From Candidatus Daviesbacteria bacterium (GTDB taxonomy: Bacteria > Patescibacteria > Microgenomatia > Daviesbacterales > UBA10151): 21,232 bases of DNA. Positions within the stretch are counted from its first letter, which is position 1; each line of letters starts with the position of its first letter. Below are positions 1-7,221 of this stretch, piece after piece. The stretch is from contig JAUSHE010000038.1 of NCBI GenBank assembly GCA_030648435.1, positions 1-21,232 of the forward strand, written 5' to 3'. The notes under the pieces were generated by a model that was given only the letters and a program-made list of their open reading frames with translations, had not been told where the DNA came from and searched no databases. Made by a program: the position numbers and the translations under genes.

Positions 1-1
1 A

Positions 2-193
2 GGTTTAGGAGAAATGAATCCTGACCAGCTTTGGGAAACTACTATGAATCCGGAGAACCGCGTTCTCAAACAGGTAACTATTGACGATGTCACTGCAACA
101 GATGAAGTCTTTACCATGCTGATGGGCGACGAAGTCCCTCCGCGCAAACGTTTCATTCAGACCCACGCTAAGATGGCTACCCTTGATATATAA
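2..193 (+). CDS. gyrB: DNA gyrase subunit B, C-terminal end (5' truncated by window)
   Basis: The reading frame enters from the left edge and stops with TAA at 191-193, giving 63 residues. They match the extreme C-terminus of GyrB: the GLGEMNPDQLWETTMNPENR block, which belongs to the TOPRIM/C-terminal region, then VTIDDVTATDEVFTMLMGDEVPPR and a terminal ATLDI. GyrB is the ATPase and TOPRIM subunit of the A2B2 gyrase, which introduces negative supercoils. Its partner gyrA lies 9.5 kb downstream on the same strand, with cell-wall genes in between, so the two subunits are not in one operon. ParE shares this block, but the gyrase-type GyrA downstream favours GyrB. Confidence 0.93.
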   Translation, partial: GLGEMNPDQLWETTMNPENRVLKQVTIDDVTATDEVFTMLMGDEVPPRKRFIQTHAKMATLDI

Positions 194-215
194 TTCCATT
201 TCTTAACCCTATAGT

Positions 216-251
216 TTGAATTTTGCGGTTCGTATGTGTTAAAATTGCGGA
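216..251 (+). promoter_or_regulatory. Predicted extended -10 promoter giving a leaderless methyltransferase mRNA
   Basis: An extended -10 (TG at 237-238, one base, then TAAAAT at 240-245) lies 6 bases before the ATG at 252. A possible -35 TTGAAT sits at 216-221 with an 18-base spacer. The predicted start of transcription falls on or next to the ATG, and no Shine-Dalgarno sequence is visible. Confidence 0.5.
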
Positions 252-1031
252 ATGTCAAAAGAAGTTCCTGATGTGTGGCGTAAGTATTGGGAAACGAAGC
301 CACAATTCATACCGGTAAATCCCAAAACAGATACAATATCAATACTTACTAAGATAGTTATAGGTAAATTAAAAGACAGAGCGGGTGCTTTGTTCCTTGA
401 TATTGGATGTGGTCCAGGATCAAGAACAATACCCATAGTCGGATCCGAACCCAATATAAAACTTCTCTTATTGGACCAGGCAAAAAACGTATTAAATACC
501 GCTAAGGATTACGCATCCTCACAAAATATCAGAGGTGATTTGATTCTGGCAGATGCTTTCATGATACCAATAAAAGACGGTAGTATTGACTGTGTTGCTT
601 CGATCGGATTAAACGAACACTTTTCTGATCCTGCCAGACAAGATCTAATCTGTGAAATGACCAGAGTTGTAAAGCCGGGAGGAATTTTGGCTCTCATTGT
701 CCCAAATAAATATAATCTATTTCATACATTCAACAAAAGAATTTCAGAGTTCAGAGGGACCTGGGCTTATGGACCCATGTTCGATTTTACTCCATTTGAA
801 TTGAGAGCCAGAATGGAAAAAGCTGGCTTAGTTGATCTTGAATCTTACGGCGTGGGTGCATATACTTCCTGGATTCGCCTAATGAAAAGAGAGAATCAAC
901 GAAAGTATTATGTTCAACCGACTCCAAGTTCTACATTAAATAATTTACTTTGGAGACTTGATGCAAATACAACTTCAGTTGTAAACCGGTTTCTGGGAAG
1001 AGAAATAATGGTTATTGGTTATAAACCTTAA
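252..1031 (+). CDS. Class I SAM-dependent methyltransferase
   Basis: A 259-residue protein with a Rossmann-type methyltransferase core. Motif I is LFLDIGCGPGS at about residues 48-58 (AdoMet binding), an acidic motif II is LLLLDQAKN, ADAFMIPIKDGSID at about 96-110 is the methyltransferase_11-like motif III, and VVKPGGILALIVPN is the post-motif strand. This arrangement is typical of UbiE/Methyltransf_11-like small-molecule or lipid methyltransferases, but the substrate cannot be read from sequence. It stands alone between gyrB and murC, and each neighbour has its own -10 box. The start is supported by the promoter position directly ahead of the ATG. No signal peptide or membrane segment is visible, so it is probably cytosolic. 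Confidence 0.85.
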   Translation: MSKEVPDVWRKYWETKPQFIPVNPKTDTISILTKIVIGKLKDRAGALFLDIGCGPGSRTIPIVGSEPNIKLLLLDQAKNVLNTAKDYASSQNIRGDLILADAFMIPIKDGSIDCVASIGLNEHFSDPARQDLICEMTRVVKPGGILALIVPNKYNLFHTFNKRISEFRGTWAYGPMFDFTPFELRARMEKAGLVDLESYGVGAYTSWIRLMKRENQRKYYVQPTPSSTLNNLLWRLDANTTSVVNRFLGREIMVIGYKP

Positions 1032-1039
1032 TTTTAGAA

Positions 1040-1045
1040 TATAAT
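1040..1045 (+). promoter_or_regulatory. -10 box for murC
   Basis: A consensus TATAAT lies 11 bases before the murC ATG, giving a predicted 5' leader of only about 4-5 bases and no room for a Shine-Dalgarno sequence. No convincing -35 is seen. Confidence 0.5.
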
Positions 1046-1056
1046 ATATCGTAAAT

Positions 1057-2307
1057 ATGGTTAAAAGAGTCCATTTTTTAGGAATCGGGGGGAGTGGGGC
1101 GTCGGCGGCGGCTGCGATTGCACAATCACAAGGTTTTGAAGTCACCGGCTGTGACCTGGAACCTAATAACGAATTTACCACCCAATTTAAATCTGATCAA
1201 CTTTTGAAAGAACATTCAGCTTCCCACTTGACGAGTGGGAACGTAGATATTTTGGCGGTAACACCTGCTATTTTTTCGCTAGACCCAAATAATCCCGAGT
1301 TGCGAGAAGCGAGAAAACGAGGTATCGAGATCATGACCTGGCAGGAGTTTTTAGGAAAGTATTTGACCAAAGATAAATTCGTAATTGCTGTTTGCGGCAC
1401 TCACGGTAAAACCACCACCACTGCCATGATTGCAAAAATGCTGGAAGATGCCGGACTGGACCCGACTGTTGAACTCGGAGCAATAGTTCCCTGGTGGAAA
1501 GCAAATTACAGAATTGGGCAAGGGAAATATTTTGTAATAGAAGCTGATGAATTTAATGATAATTTTTTACACTTAAAACCGGATATTACTATTGTAACAA
1601 ATATAGAGATGGACCATCCGGAATATTTCAAGGATTTTACAGCAGTCAGGAAAAGTTTTGCAAAGTTTGAAAGCCAATCAAAAAAAGTTTTTGATAAACC
1701 AAATCCAGAGCTAATTAAATTTAAACTTAAGGTACCGGGGAAGTTTAATGTTGCCAATGCTTCACTGGCATTGCAAGTGGGACTGACCCTGGGTCTTGAT
1801 CCCGAAATAATAAGAAAAAGTCTGGAGAATTTTACGGGAGCAAGCCGGAGGTTTGAATATATCGGAGAATTTAGCGGCGCAAAAGTGTACTCTGATTTTG
1901 GCCATCATCCGACAGAGATAGAAAAAACTATGGAAGCATCAAGAGAAAAGTTTCCTAAAAAAAGAATACTGCTAGTTTATCAACCCCATATGTTTTCTAG
2001 AACAAAAGCACTTTTTTCTGACTTTGTGAGAGTCTTTAAAAATATACAGACAGATGAGCAAAGCTCGCGCGCTTCGCGCACTAAAACTTTTATTATGGAT
2101 ATTTATCCATCCCGGGAAATTGATACAGGACTCGTTACCAGCCAACAATTGGTTGATGCAATCGGCAAAGAAAATGTTACTTATATCGGGTCTGCCAGCG
2201 AAACTTTAGAAAAACTTAAACCGGAAATTAAAAGGGGTGATATCGTCTTTTTTATGAGTGCCGGAGATACAGATAAACTGGCAAAAACACTTGTTACAGC
2301 GAAGTAA
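1057..2307 (+). CDS. murC: UDP-N-acetylmuramate--L-alanine ligase
   Basis: MurC joins L-alanine to UDP-MurNAc with ATP, the first peptide step of peptidoglycan synthesis in the cytosol. The 416-residue protein has the MurC N-terminal Rossmann motif FLGIGGSGASA (about 7-17), the ATP P-loop GTHGKTTTT at 114-122, the central EADEFNDNFLHLKPDITIVTNIEMDHPEYF-type block, and the C-terminal YQPHMFSRTKALFSDF and DIYPSRE motifs. It is slightly shorter than the usual 450-490 residues. Two short hairpin-forming stretches are read through in frame: one encodes ASHLTSGNV at about residues 55-63, the other encodes about ten extra residues (QSSRASRTK) near residue 340, just before the DIYP motif. Its 3' end overlaps the convergent murL-murD gene by 14 bases. 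Confidence 0.95.
   Translation: MVKRVHFLGIGGSGASAAAAIAQSQGFEVTGCDLEPNNEFTTQFKSDQLLKEHSASHLTSGNVDILAVTPAIFSLDPNNPELREARKRGIEIMTWQEFLGKYLTKDKFVIAVCGTHGKTTTTAMIAKMLEDAGLDPTVELGAIVPWWKANYRIGQGKYFVIEADEFNDNFLHLKPDITIVTNIEMDHPEYFKDFTAVRKSFAKFESQSKKVFDKPNPELIKFKLKVPGKFNVANASLALQVGLTLGLDPEIIRKSLENFTGASRRFEYIGEFSGAKVYSDFGHHPTEIEKTMEASREKFPKKRILLVYQPHMFSRTKALFSDFVRVFKNIQTDEQSSRASRTKTFIMDIYPSREIDTGLVTSQQLVDAIGKENVTYIGSASETLEKLKPEIKRGDIVFFMSAGDTDKLAKTLVTAK
1217..1245 (+). repeat. In-frame palindromic element, copy A (in murC)
   Basis: An 8-bp perfect stem (TTCCCACT at 1221-1228, AGTGGGAA at 1234-1241) surrounds a TGACG loop. With feet CAGC and CGTA it forms a 29-base unit. The same unit occurs in reverse orientation at 4220-4248: arms and feet match exactly, but the five loop bases read in the opposite sense relative to the feet. 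The murC frame reads through it as ASHLTSGNV without disruption. Confidence 0.85.
2066..2080 (+). repeat. GC-only hairpin inside murC
   Basis: GCGCG at 2067-2071 pairs with CGCGC at 2075-2079 around a CTT loop, flanked by AGCT upstream and ACT downstream. It stands out from the AT-rich surroundings. In translation it contributes SSRASR, within a stretch where MurC proteins usually run directly into the DIYPxRE motif, so it looks like a small in-frame insertion. It differs in stem sequence from the 1217 element, and a common origin is only a possibility. Confidence 0.55.
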
Positions 2308-2317
2308 CGTATTTTTT
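2293..2317. terminator. Small bidirectional terminator between murC and murL-murD
   Basis: GTTAC at 2293-2297 pairs with GTAAC at 2304-2308 around AGCGAA. On the plus strand a run of six T follows at 2312-2317. On the minus strand a run of five T follows a few bases after the stem. The hairpin is embedded in the overlapping last codons of the two convergent genes. The 5-bp stem is short, so its strength is uncertain. Confidence 0.45.
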
Positions 2318-4618
2318 AAATTGTTCACCTCTGTCTGCGTAATCTTTGAATAAGTTAAAGCTGCTTGAAGCAGGGGAGAGGAGGGCTATTTTCCCCAGAG
2401 AGGTATGCTTAAAAGCAAGCTCTACAGCATCCTGCATGCTACTGACATTAAAGCTTTGAATCTTTGATTTGACTGCCTCTGAGATTTTTTTACCAGTGTC
2501 GGGGAAAAGAATCAAGGTTTTTATGTTTGATTTGCCTATTGCCTCTCCCAAAATAGCATAATCTATACCCCTGTCAAATCCTCCGGCAATTAAAGTTTCA
2601 ACATTTTCACCCAAAGCTTGCAAAGCTCCAATTGTTGCCTGGGGAATAGTAGCCAGCGAATCGTTGTAAAATTTGATTCCCTTAAATTCTCCTACAAGCT
2701 CTAACCGGTGGGGAAGTGGCTTAAAATTTTTTATTGCCTGGTTAATTTTTTCCTGAGGGATTTTAAATAATTCTCCTACTATCTTAGCAGGAGCAGTATC
2801 ATCTAAACTATTATTTTGCGTAAAAGGAATTCTTTGGGCTTTTGTATCTACTGAAATATCTTTATTGCAAATTAAATAGTCTTTTTCTGTTTGAAATTTT
2901 GTGATGTTAAATTTTGACTGTCTATAATCTTCAAAATTTCCGTGGTGGTCCAAATGTTCGGGATACAGATTTGTGATAACTGCAATATGCGGACTTTTAT
3001 TCAAACCTTCCAGTTGAAATGATGATAGTTCATAAACAACGATTGAATTTTCATTCAGTTGATCCAGAAGATACAGAGCCGGCTTACCGATATTTCCGAT
3101 TAAATGCGCATCCATTCCGCCTATTTTTAGAACTTCATAAATTAAAGATGCAGTAGTGCTTTTTCCTTTAGTACCCGTTACACCAATTATCATCCCCGGG
3201 CATTTTTGAAAAAAAATATTTGTTGCAGAAGTGATAATTTTTCCTTGTTTTTGGGCTTTCTTTATTTCCGGCAAATAGGGGATACCCGGAGATTTTATTA
3301 TCACATCATAATCTTTTAGCCTTTCCAGATAATTCTTTCCGTCATTCTTATCAGCAATGCCAACTTCTGTTTTAGGAAAATTTTTCCTAAAATAATCCAA
3401 AGTAATTTTACCTTCACGACCAAATCCCAGAATTAAAACTTTTTGTTTAATTAGCGAAATCGCAGTCCTTATTTCATCTACTGTTGCAACACATTCAAAT
3501 GGTTTAACAACATTATTTTCCCGGAGAAGTCCTTTAATGATTGGTTCCAAACTTTCATCATCCAGTAAATTTTTTCCAAATATTTCATCTGTTTTCTTAC
3601 CTAAAAATGGATAAAGCAATAGATAAGTAGAAACACATTTAGGACATTCACCACACCAAACCCCTTGTTTTGAGCCCCTGTTACAGCTCCTAAATATCTT
3701 GTGATATTTTTCCATTTTTGAAAATATCTCGCTAATCTTAAGTTCACCAAAAGAACGCAGGAAACTATAATAATTAGCATTAAGTGCTAAATAATTTTTT
3801 GAATAATTCCGAAAATCTTTTTCAAATTCAGAAGTTTTAGAATACTGATGGTTAATTTCCTGGTGTAACCAGGTTACATTTCCTTCATTAGAGGAAGCCT
3901 CATTAGAAACAACCAGATTTTTATAGTCATATAAAACTCCTGTAAAAACTGAAAGAAATGCCAGATATGCTGAAAAAGGAGTATGGCCATTTAGATAACC
4001 CTGCGCATTTAGCTTAAGCAATTTTGGATCTATAGTTCTTTTGATAATAATTGGATTTTTACACCCGCCAACTTCTGCCATTTTTACCGCTGCCTCAGTC
4101 GGATTCAAAAGAAGACAGTTAAATTCTTTGCCTTTTTGGCTAATAGACTCAAGAGTAACTGCGGAATCTTTTCCTCCGCCCACCAAAACCAAATCCCTAT
4201 CCTTTAGGTCTCCATTAAATACGTTCCCACTTGACGAGTGGGAAGCTGTTTCAAAAACAAATAAATCTTTTTGTGTAAAATCAATTTTATTTATATAAAA
4301 AAATTCCCCTAAACCTTTTATTAATAGCTTTTTCCAAAATTTAATCTGTTCCTCATCCAAATAACCTGCTTTGATAATAATTTTGGGAGGACAAGCCGCT
4401 TTCCAATAGCTCAAAAGTTCAACCATCCCCAAATTAAAAACTAAATTATCGATATCTTTAGTTTTAGAGACATTTGGAAATATAACCTGGGGCTTAAACC
4501 TGATATCAGGCGTTAGTAAAAAATCAAAAGTCACTTTAAGATTCTCATTTTCCTGCTCAACTTTAAACCCTTCATAAATAAACTGTGCGTGTTTTTCCCT
4601 TAATTTTTTGAAATCCAT
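2294..4618 (-). CDS. murL-murD: MurL-MurD fusion: UDP-MurNAc-L-Ala-L-Glu epimerase fused to MurD-type ligase
   Basis: A 774-residue two-domain protein. Residues 1-390 match MurL, the ATP-dependent epimerase that converts the terminal L-Glu of UDP-MurNAc-L-Ala-L-Glu to D-Glu. Visible MurL motifs are YWKAACPPK, KGLGEFFYIN, GGGKDS (147-152), AQGYLNGHTPFSA, VVSNEAS, EINHQYSK, YYSFLRSFGELKI, SCNRG, WCGECPKC, FGKNLLDD and KPFECV. Residues from about 393 are a MurD-type ligase: Rossmann motif LILGFGREG, P-loop GTKGKSTT (482-489), NDSLATIPQATIGAL, LIAGGFDRG and the C-terminal FKDYADRGEQFKKYV. In Xanthomonas the separate MurD2 adds L-Glu and MurL epimerises it. The fusion suggests the same route here, without a glutamate racemase. 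The L-Glu preference of this MurD half is inferred. A 29-base palindrome is inserted in frame at residues 124-133, just ahead of GGGKDS. Confidence 0.9.
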   Translation of the reverse strand: MDFKKLREKHAQFIYEGFKVEQENENLKVTFDFLLTPDIRFKPQVIFPNVSKTKDIDNLVFNLGMVELLSYWKAACPPKIIIKAGYLDEEQIKFWKKLLIKGLGEFFYINKIDFTQKDLFVFETASHSSSGNVFNGDLKDRDLVLVGGGKDSAVTLESISQKGKEFNCLLLNPTEAAVKMAEVGGCKNPIIIKRTIDPKLLKLNAQGYLNGHTPFSAYLAFLSVFTGVLYDYKNLVVSNEASSNEGNVTWLHQEINHQYSKTSEFEKDFRNYSKNYLALNANYYSFLRSFGELKISEIFSKMEKYHKIFRSCNRGSKQGVWCGECPKCVSTYLLLYPFLGKKTDEIFGKNLLDDESLEPIIKGLLRENNVVKPFECVATVDEIRTAISLIKQKVLILGFGREGKITLDYFRKNFPKTEVGIADKNDGKNYLERLKDYDVIIKSPGIPYLPEIKKAQKQGKIITSATNIFFQKCPGMIIGVTGTKGKSTTASLIYEVLKIGGMDAHLIGNIGKPALYLLDQLNENSIVVYELSSFQLEGLNKSPHIAVITNLYPEHLDHHGNFEDYRQSKFNITKFQTEKDYLICNKDISVDTKAQRIPFTQNNSLDDTAPAKIVGELFKIPQEKINQAIKNFKPLPHRLELVGEFKGIKFYNDSLATIPQATIGALQALGENVETLIAGGFDRGIDYAILGEAIGKSNIKTLILFPDTGKKISEAVKSKIQSFNVSSMQDAVELAFKHTSLGKIALLSPASSSFNLFKDYADRGEQFKKYVTSL
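4220..4248 (-). repeat. In-frame palindromic element, copy B (in murL domain)
   Basis: Arms TTCCCACT (4224-4231) and AGTGGGAA (4237-4244) flank a TGACG loop on the plus strand, with feet TACG and GCTG. Read on the minus strand the feet are CAGC and CGTA, as in copy A at 1217-1245, and the murL frame translates it as ASHSSSGNV. Copy A gives ASHLTSGNV. Both genes therefore use the element in the same orientation and the same reading frame. Confidence 0.85.
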
Positions 4619-4622
4619 AGGC

Positions 4623-4632
4623 TATAATTATA
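4623..4632. promoter_or_regulatory. Shared palindromic -10 for two divergent genes
   Basis: TATAATTATA is a perfect 10-base palindrome that contains TATAAT on both strands (4623-4628 plus, 4632-4627 minus). It lies exactly 8 bases from the ATG of the phosphatase gene at 4637 and exactly 8 bases from the ATG of murL-murD at 4618. Both transcripts would be leaderless or nearly so. No clear -35 is visible on either side. Confidence 0.6.
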
Positions 4633-4636
4633 CCTT

Positions 4637-5245
4637 ATGTCAGATTTATGCACTTTATATATTGTCCGGCATGGCCAAACAGATTGGAATCTTAACGGTA
4701 TTACCCAGGGAGAAACAGATATCCCCTTAAACGGGGAGGGGATAAAACAGGCAGAAACTATGGCATCAAATTTGAAACATATTAAATTTGATGCAGTTTT
4801 TTCTTCAGATTTAATTAGGGCCAAAAAAACTGCCGAAATAATTGCAGTGGAAAAAAACCTGGCAATCGAAACAACCAAACTTTTACGTGAACGCCGGTAC
4901 GGAAAATTTAACGGCAAACCCTGGCTATTAATGAAAAAATATTACGATGAATGGGAAAATTTAAGCAAAAACGAAAGGGCTCAATATAAGCCTTACAAAG
5001 GATACGAAACTGATGAGGAGGCCGTTGGCAGATTAATCACATTCCTGAGAGAAACTTCAGTTGCCTGCGCCGGTAAAACTATTTTAGTGGTTGCTCACGG
5101 AGGACTGATGAGAGTATTTCTAAATCATTTGTCCAAAGAAACATACCTTACAGGATCTGTTTCTAATTTAGCATATATTAAATTAGAATCAGACGGAGTT
5201 GATTTTTTTATTAAGGAATTAAAAGGGATTCAAAATCCCAGTTGA
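4637..5245 (+). CDS. Histidine phosphatase family protein (phosphoglycerate mutase-like)
   Basis: A 202-residue member of the histidine phosphatase superfamily branch 1. The catalytic RHG triad is in YIVRHGQTDWN (His12 is the phospho-acceptor), FSSDLIRAKKTAEII is the second conserved block with its Arg, LRERRYGKFNG carries the acid/Arg region, and VVAHGGLMR (His154) is the second catalytic histidine. Such proteins include cofactor-dependent phosphoglycerate mutases, broad-range PhoE/CobC-type phosphatases and sugar phosphatases. The approximately 200-residue length fits a phosphatase better than a 230-250-residue GpmA, so I do not assign a gene symbol. It is divergent from murL-murD and shares its palindromic -10 region. 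It is probably cytosolic. Confidence 0.88.
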   Translation: MSDLCTLYIVRHGQTDWNLNGITQGETDIPLNGEGIKQAETMASNLKHIKFDAVFSSDLIRAKKTAEIIAVEKNLAIETTKLLRERRYGKFNGKPWLLMKKYYDEWENLSKNERAQYKPYKGYETDEEAVGRLITFLRETSVACAGKTILVVAHGGLMRVFLNHLSKETYLTGSVSNLAYIKLESDGVDFFIKELKGIQNPS

Positions 5246-5294
5246 AAAAAGGGAGAGTCAAAGTGTAGCATAGATTATTTGCCTCAATTTAGGG

Positions 5295-5300
5295 TATAAT
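5295..5300 (+). promoter_or_regulatory. -10 box for the MurF-like operon
   Basis: A consensus TATAAT sits 11 bases before the ATG at 5312, so the predicted leader is about 5 bases. It would drive the overlapping run of four genes from 5312 to 9363. No good -35 is visible. Confidence 0.5.
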
Positions 5301-5311
5301 TTAGCTTCAGA

Positions 5312-6544
5312 ATGATTAGTAAAATCAAACAGGCGCTATATTTTCCAATAGCTACTTATTTTAGATTTTTTGCTCAAATCCAACTCTTTTTTTGGAAACC
5401 AAAAATTATTGTTATTACAGGTTCTAATGCTAAAACAACCCTTTTACATCTTTTAGAATCTCAAATTGGGGATAGGGCGAAATATACACATCAAGGCAAC
5501 AGTTCTTATGGAATCCCCTTTGATATTTTAGACCTAAAAAGAGAAACACTTACCTTAGATGAATGGCCGATAAGAATTCTGCTGGCCCCTTTTAAAGCTT
5601 TTAGGAAACCTCCCGAACAAAAACTTTACATCGTTGAGGCAGATTGTGATAGACCAAATGAGGGAAAATTCCTTGCAACGCTTTTACAACCCGATGCCAC
5701 ACTCTGGGTAAGTATCAGCAAAAGTCACAGTATGAATTTTGAAAAACCAGTTGAAGAAAATATAGCTTTAGAATTTGGTTACTTTTTAGAATATACAAAA
5801 AATCTTGCAATTATTAATGGAGATGCTCCTTTAATTAAAAAGCAATTATCCAGAACAAAAGCTAAAACTGTTTTAATTACCCAAAAAGATCTTCAAAAAT
5901 ATGACCTCCGGAAAGATAAAACTGAATTTAAAATAAAGAATAAAGTTTATAAATTCAAATTTCTCCTTCCCCGGGAAAGTTTTTATCAAATCATGGCAAC
6001 TTTAAAAATTTTAGACTATCTTAAATTACATTTTGATCCCTCATTTTCTAAATTTGTTCTACCCCCGGGCCGCTGTTCTGTTTTTCAAGGCATAAAAAAT
6101 ACGACCCTTATTGATAGCTCATATAATGCAAATCTTTCCTCTATGAAAGTAATCCTGGAGATGTTTAATCAAATTCCTGCAGGTAAAAAGTGGGCAGTTT
6201 TAGGGGATATGCTGGAGCAGGGAACCGAGGAACAATTAGAACATGAAGAATTAGCAGAAATTGTCTTGAAATACAATTTAGAAAAAATTATTTTAATGGG
6301 ACCAAGGGTATCCAAATATACATATCCAAAATTAAAATATCCAGAGATAGTATCATTTATAAATCCAAAAGAAACATTAGATTATTTAAATTCTAATTTA
6401 AAAGGCGGCGAAATAATTCTTTTTAAGGGAGCGCGATTTTTAGAAGGAGTTATTGAGCATCTTCTTAAAAATAAAGAGGATGTAAGTAAACTTTGCCGGC
6501 GAGAAAAAATTTGGGAAAAAAGGAGAAGCAAATGGGGACTATGA
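5312..6544 (+). CDS. MurF-like Mur ligase family protein lacking the N-terminal UDP-binding domain
   Basis: A 410-residue Mur-ligase-fold protein. The ATP P-loop reads GSNAKTT at residues 37-43, where typical Mur ligases have GT(N/H)GKT(T/S). A MurF-like central/C-terminal signature is clear: DSSYNANLSSMK, AVLGDMLEQGTEEQLEHEELA and ILFKGARFLEG. Canonical MurF (about 450 residues) has a UDP-MurNAc-tripeptide binding domain of 80-90 residues ahead of the P-loop. Here only about 35 residues precede it, and they form a hydrophobic/aromatic segment (YFPIATYFRFFAQIQLFFW), which suggests membrane association or a different acceptor. It may be a lineage-specific MurF or a ligase for another polymer. 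The last 13 bases overlap the hydrolase gene, indicating translational coupling. Confidence 0.8.
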   Translation: MISKIKQALYFPIATYFRFFAQIQLFFWKPKIIVITGSNAKTTLLHLLESQIGDRAKYTHQGNSSYGIPFDILDLKRETLTLDEWPIRILLAPFKAFRKPPEQKLYIVEADCDRPNEGKFLATLLQPDATLWVSISKSHSMNFEKPVEENIALEFGYFLEYTKNLAIINGDAPLIKKQLSRTKAKTVLITQKDLQKYDLRKDKTEFKIKNKVYKFKFLLPRESFYQIMATLKILDYLKLHFDPSFSKFVLPPGRCSVFQGIKNTTLIDSSYNANLSSMKVILEMFNQIPAGKKWAVLGDMLEQGTEEQLEHEELAEIVLKYNLEKIILMGPRVSKYTYPKLKYPEIVSFINPKETLDYLNSNLKGGEIILFKGARFLEGVIEHLLKNKEDVSKLCRREKIWEKRRSKWGL

Positions 6545-7221
6545 GCAAAATTCTAATTCTTCACGGCTGGACTTATTCAACAGAAAAATGGGGGCCGTTT
6601 TTAAACTTACTAAAAGAAAAAGGCGCAGATGCAGAACTTCTTAAAATCCCCGGACTCACTGAAAAACTTGAAAGCGTTTGGAACATAAATAATTATGTGG
6701 AGTGGCTTAAAGAAAAAGCGGGTAAAAACAGAGTAGTTTTAGTTGGCCATTCAAACGGCGGAAGAATTATATTAGCTTTTGCAGCTAAATATCCCAATAA
6801 AATCAAGAATATTGTTTTGATAGATTGTGCCGGAATTTATCATAACGATCTCCCCATTAGATTAAAAAGATTAGTATTCAAAACTTTGGCCAAAGCCGGG
6901 AGAAAAATAACTACATCAGCTATTTTAAGAAAATTTTTATATAAACTTTCGAGAGAAAGTGATTATGAAAAAGCCTCACCAATAGTTAAACAAACTATGA
7001 AAAATTTAATTACTTTTGATATAACTCCAAATTTATCTAAAGTAAAAATACCTACTTTAATTATTTGGGGAAGGCAGGATAAAACTACACCCCTTTCAGA
7101 CGGAAAAACTATGCATCAGTTACTAAGTAATTCAAAACTGGAAGTTATTGAAGATGCAAAACACTCGCCGCAGTTTACTCATCCGGAAGAAGTAACTAAA
7201 ATAATTTATGAATATATTTAA
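6532..7221 (+). CDS. Alpha/beta hydrolase
   Basis: A 229-residue alpha/beta hydrolase fold protein. The oxyanion-hole region is LILHGWTYSTEKW, the nucleophile elbow GHSNGG places the catalytic Ser at residue 74, Asp183 is in IIWGRQDKTTP, and His211 is in AKHSPQFTHPEE, completing the triad. I chose the ATG at 6532 because an AGGAG (6521-6525) lies 6 bases ahead. A TTG at 6493 would extend the protein but has no such support, and the ATG at 6541 is too far from the AGGAG. The gene overlaps the MurF-like gene by 13 bases and the aminotransferase gene by 14 bases. The substrate is unknown. Context suggests an ester or amide bond in envelope metabolism, but that is inference only. Confidence 0.88.
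   Translation: MGTMSKILILHGWTYSTEKWGPFLNLLKEKGADAELLKIPGLTEKLESVWNINNYVEWLKEKAGKNRVVLVGHSNGGRIILAFAAKYPNKIKNIVLIDCAGIYHNDLPIRLKRLVFKTLAKAGRKITTSAILRKFLYKLSRESDYEKASPIVKQTMKNLITFDITPNLSKVKIPTLIIWGRQDKTTPLSDGKTMHQLLSNSKLEVIEDAKHSPQFTHPEEVTKIIYEYI

Noticed and set aside
5225..5239. Hairpin GGGATT/AATCCC at the end of the phosphatase gene as a terminator
   Set aside because: No T run follows on the plus strand; the T-rich side faces the minus strand where no gene ends.
6493..6531. Upstream TTG start for the alpha/beta hydrolase
   Set aside because: It has no ribosome-binding site and adds a basic extension not typical of the family; AGGAG is correctly spaced to ATG 6532.
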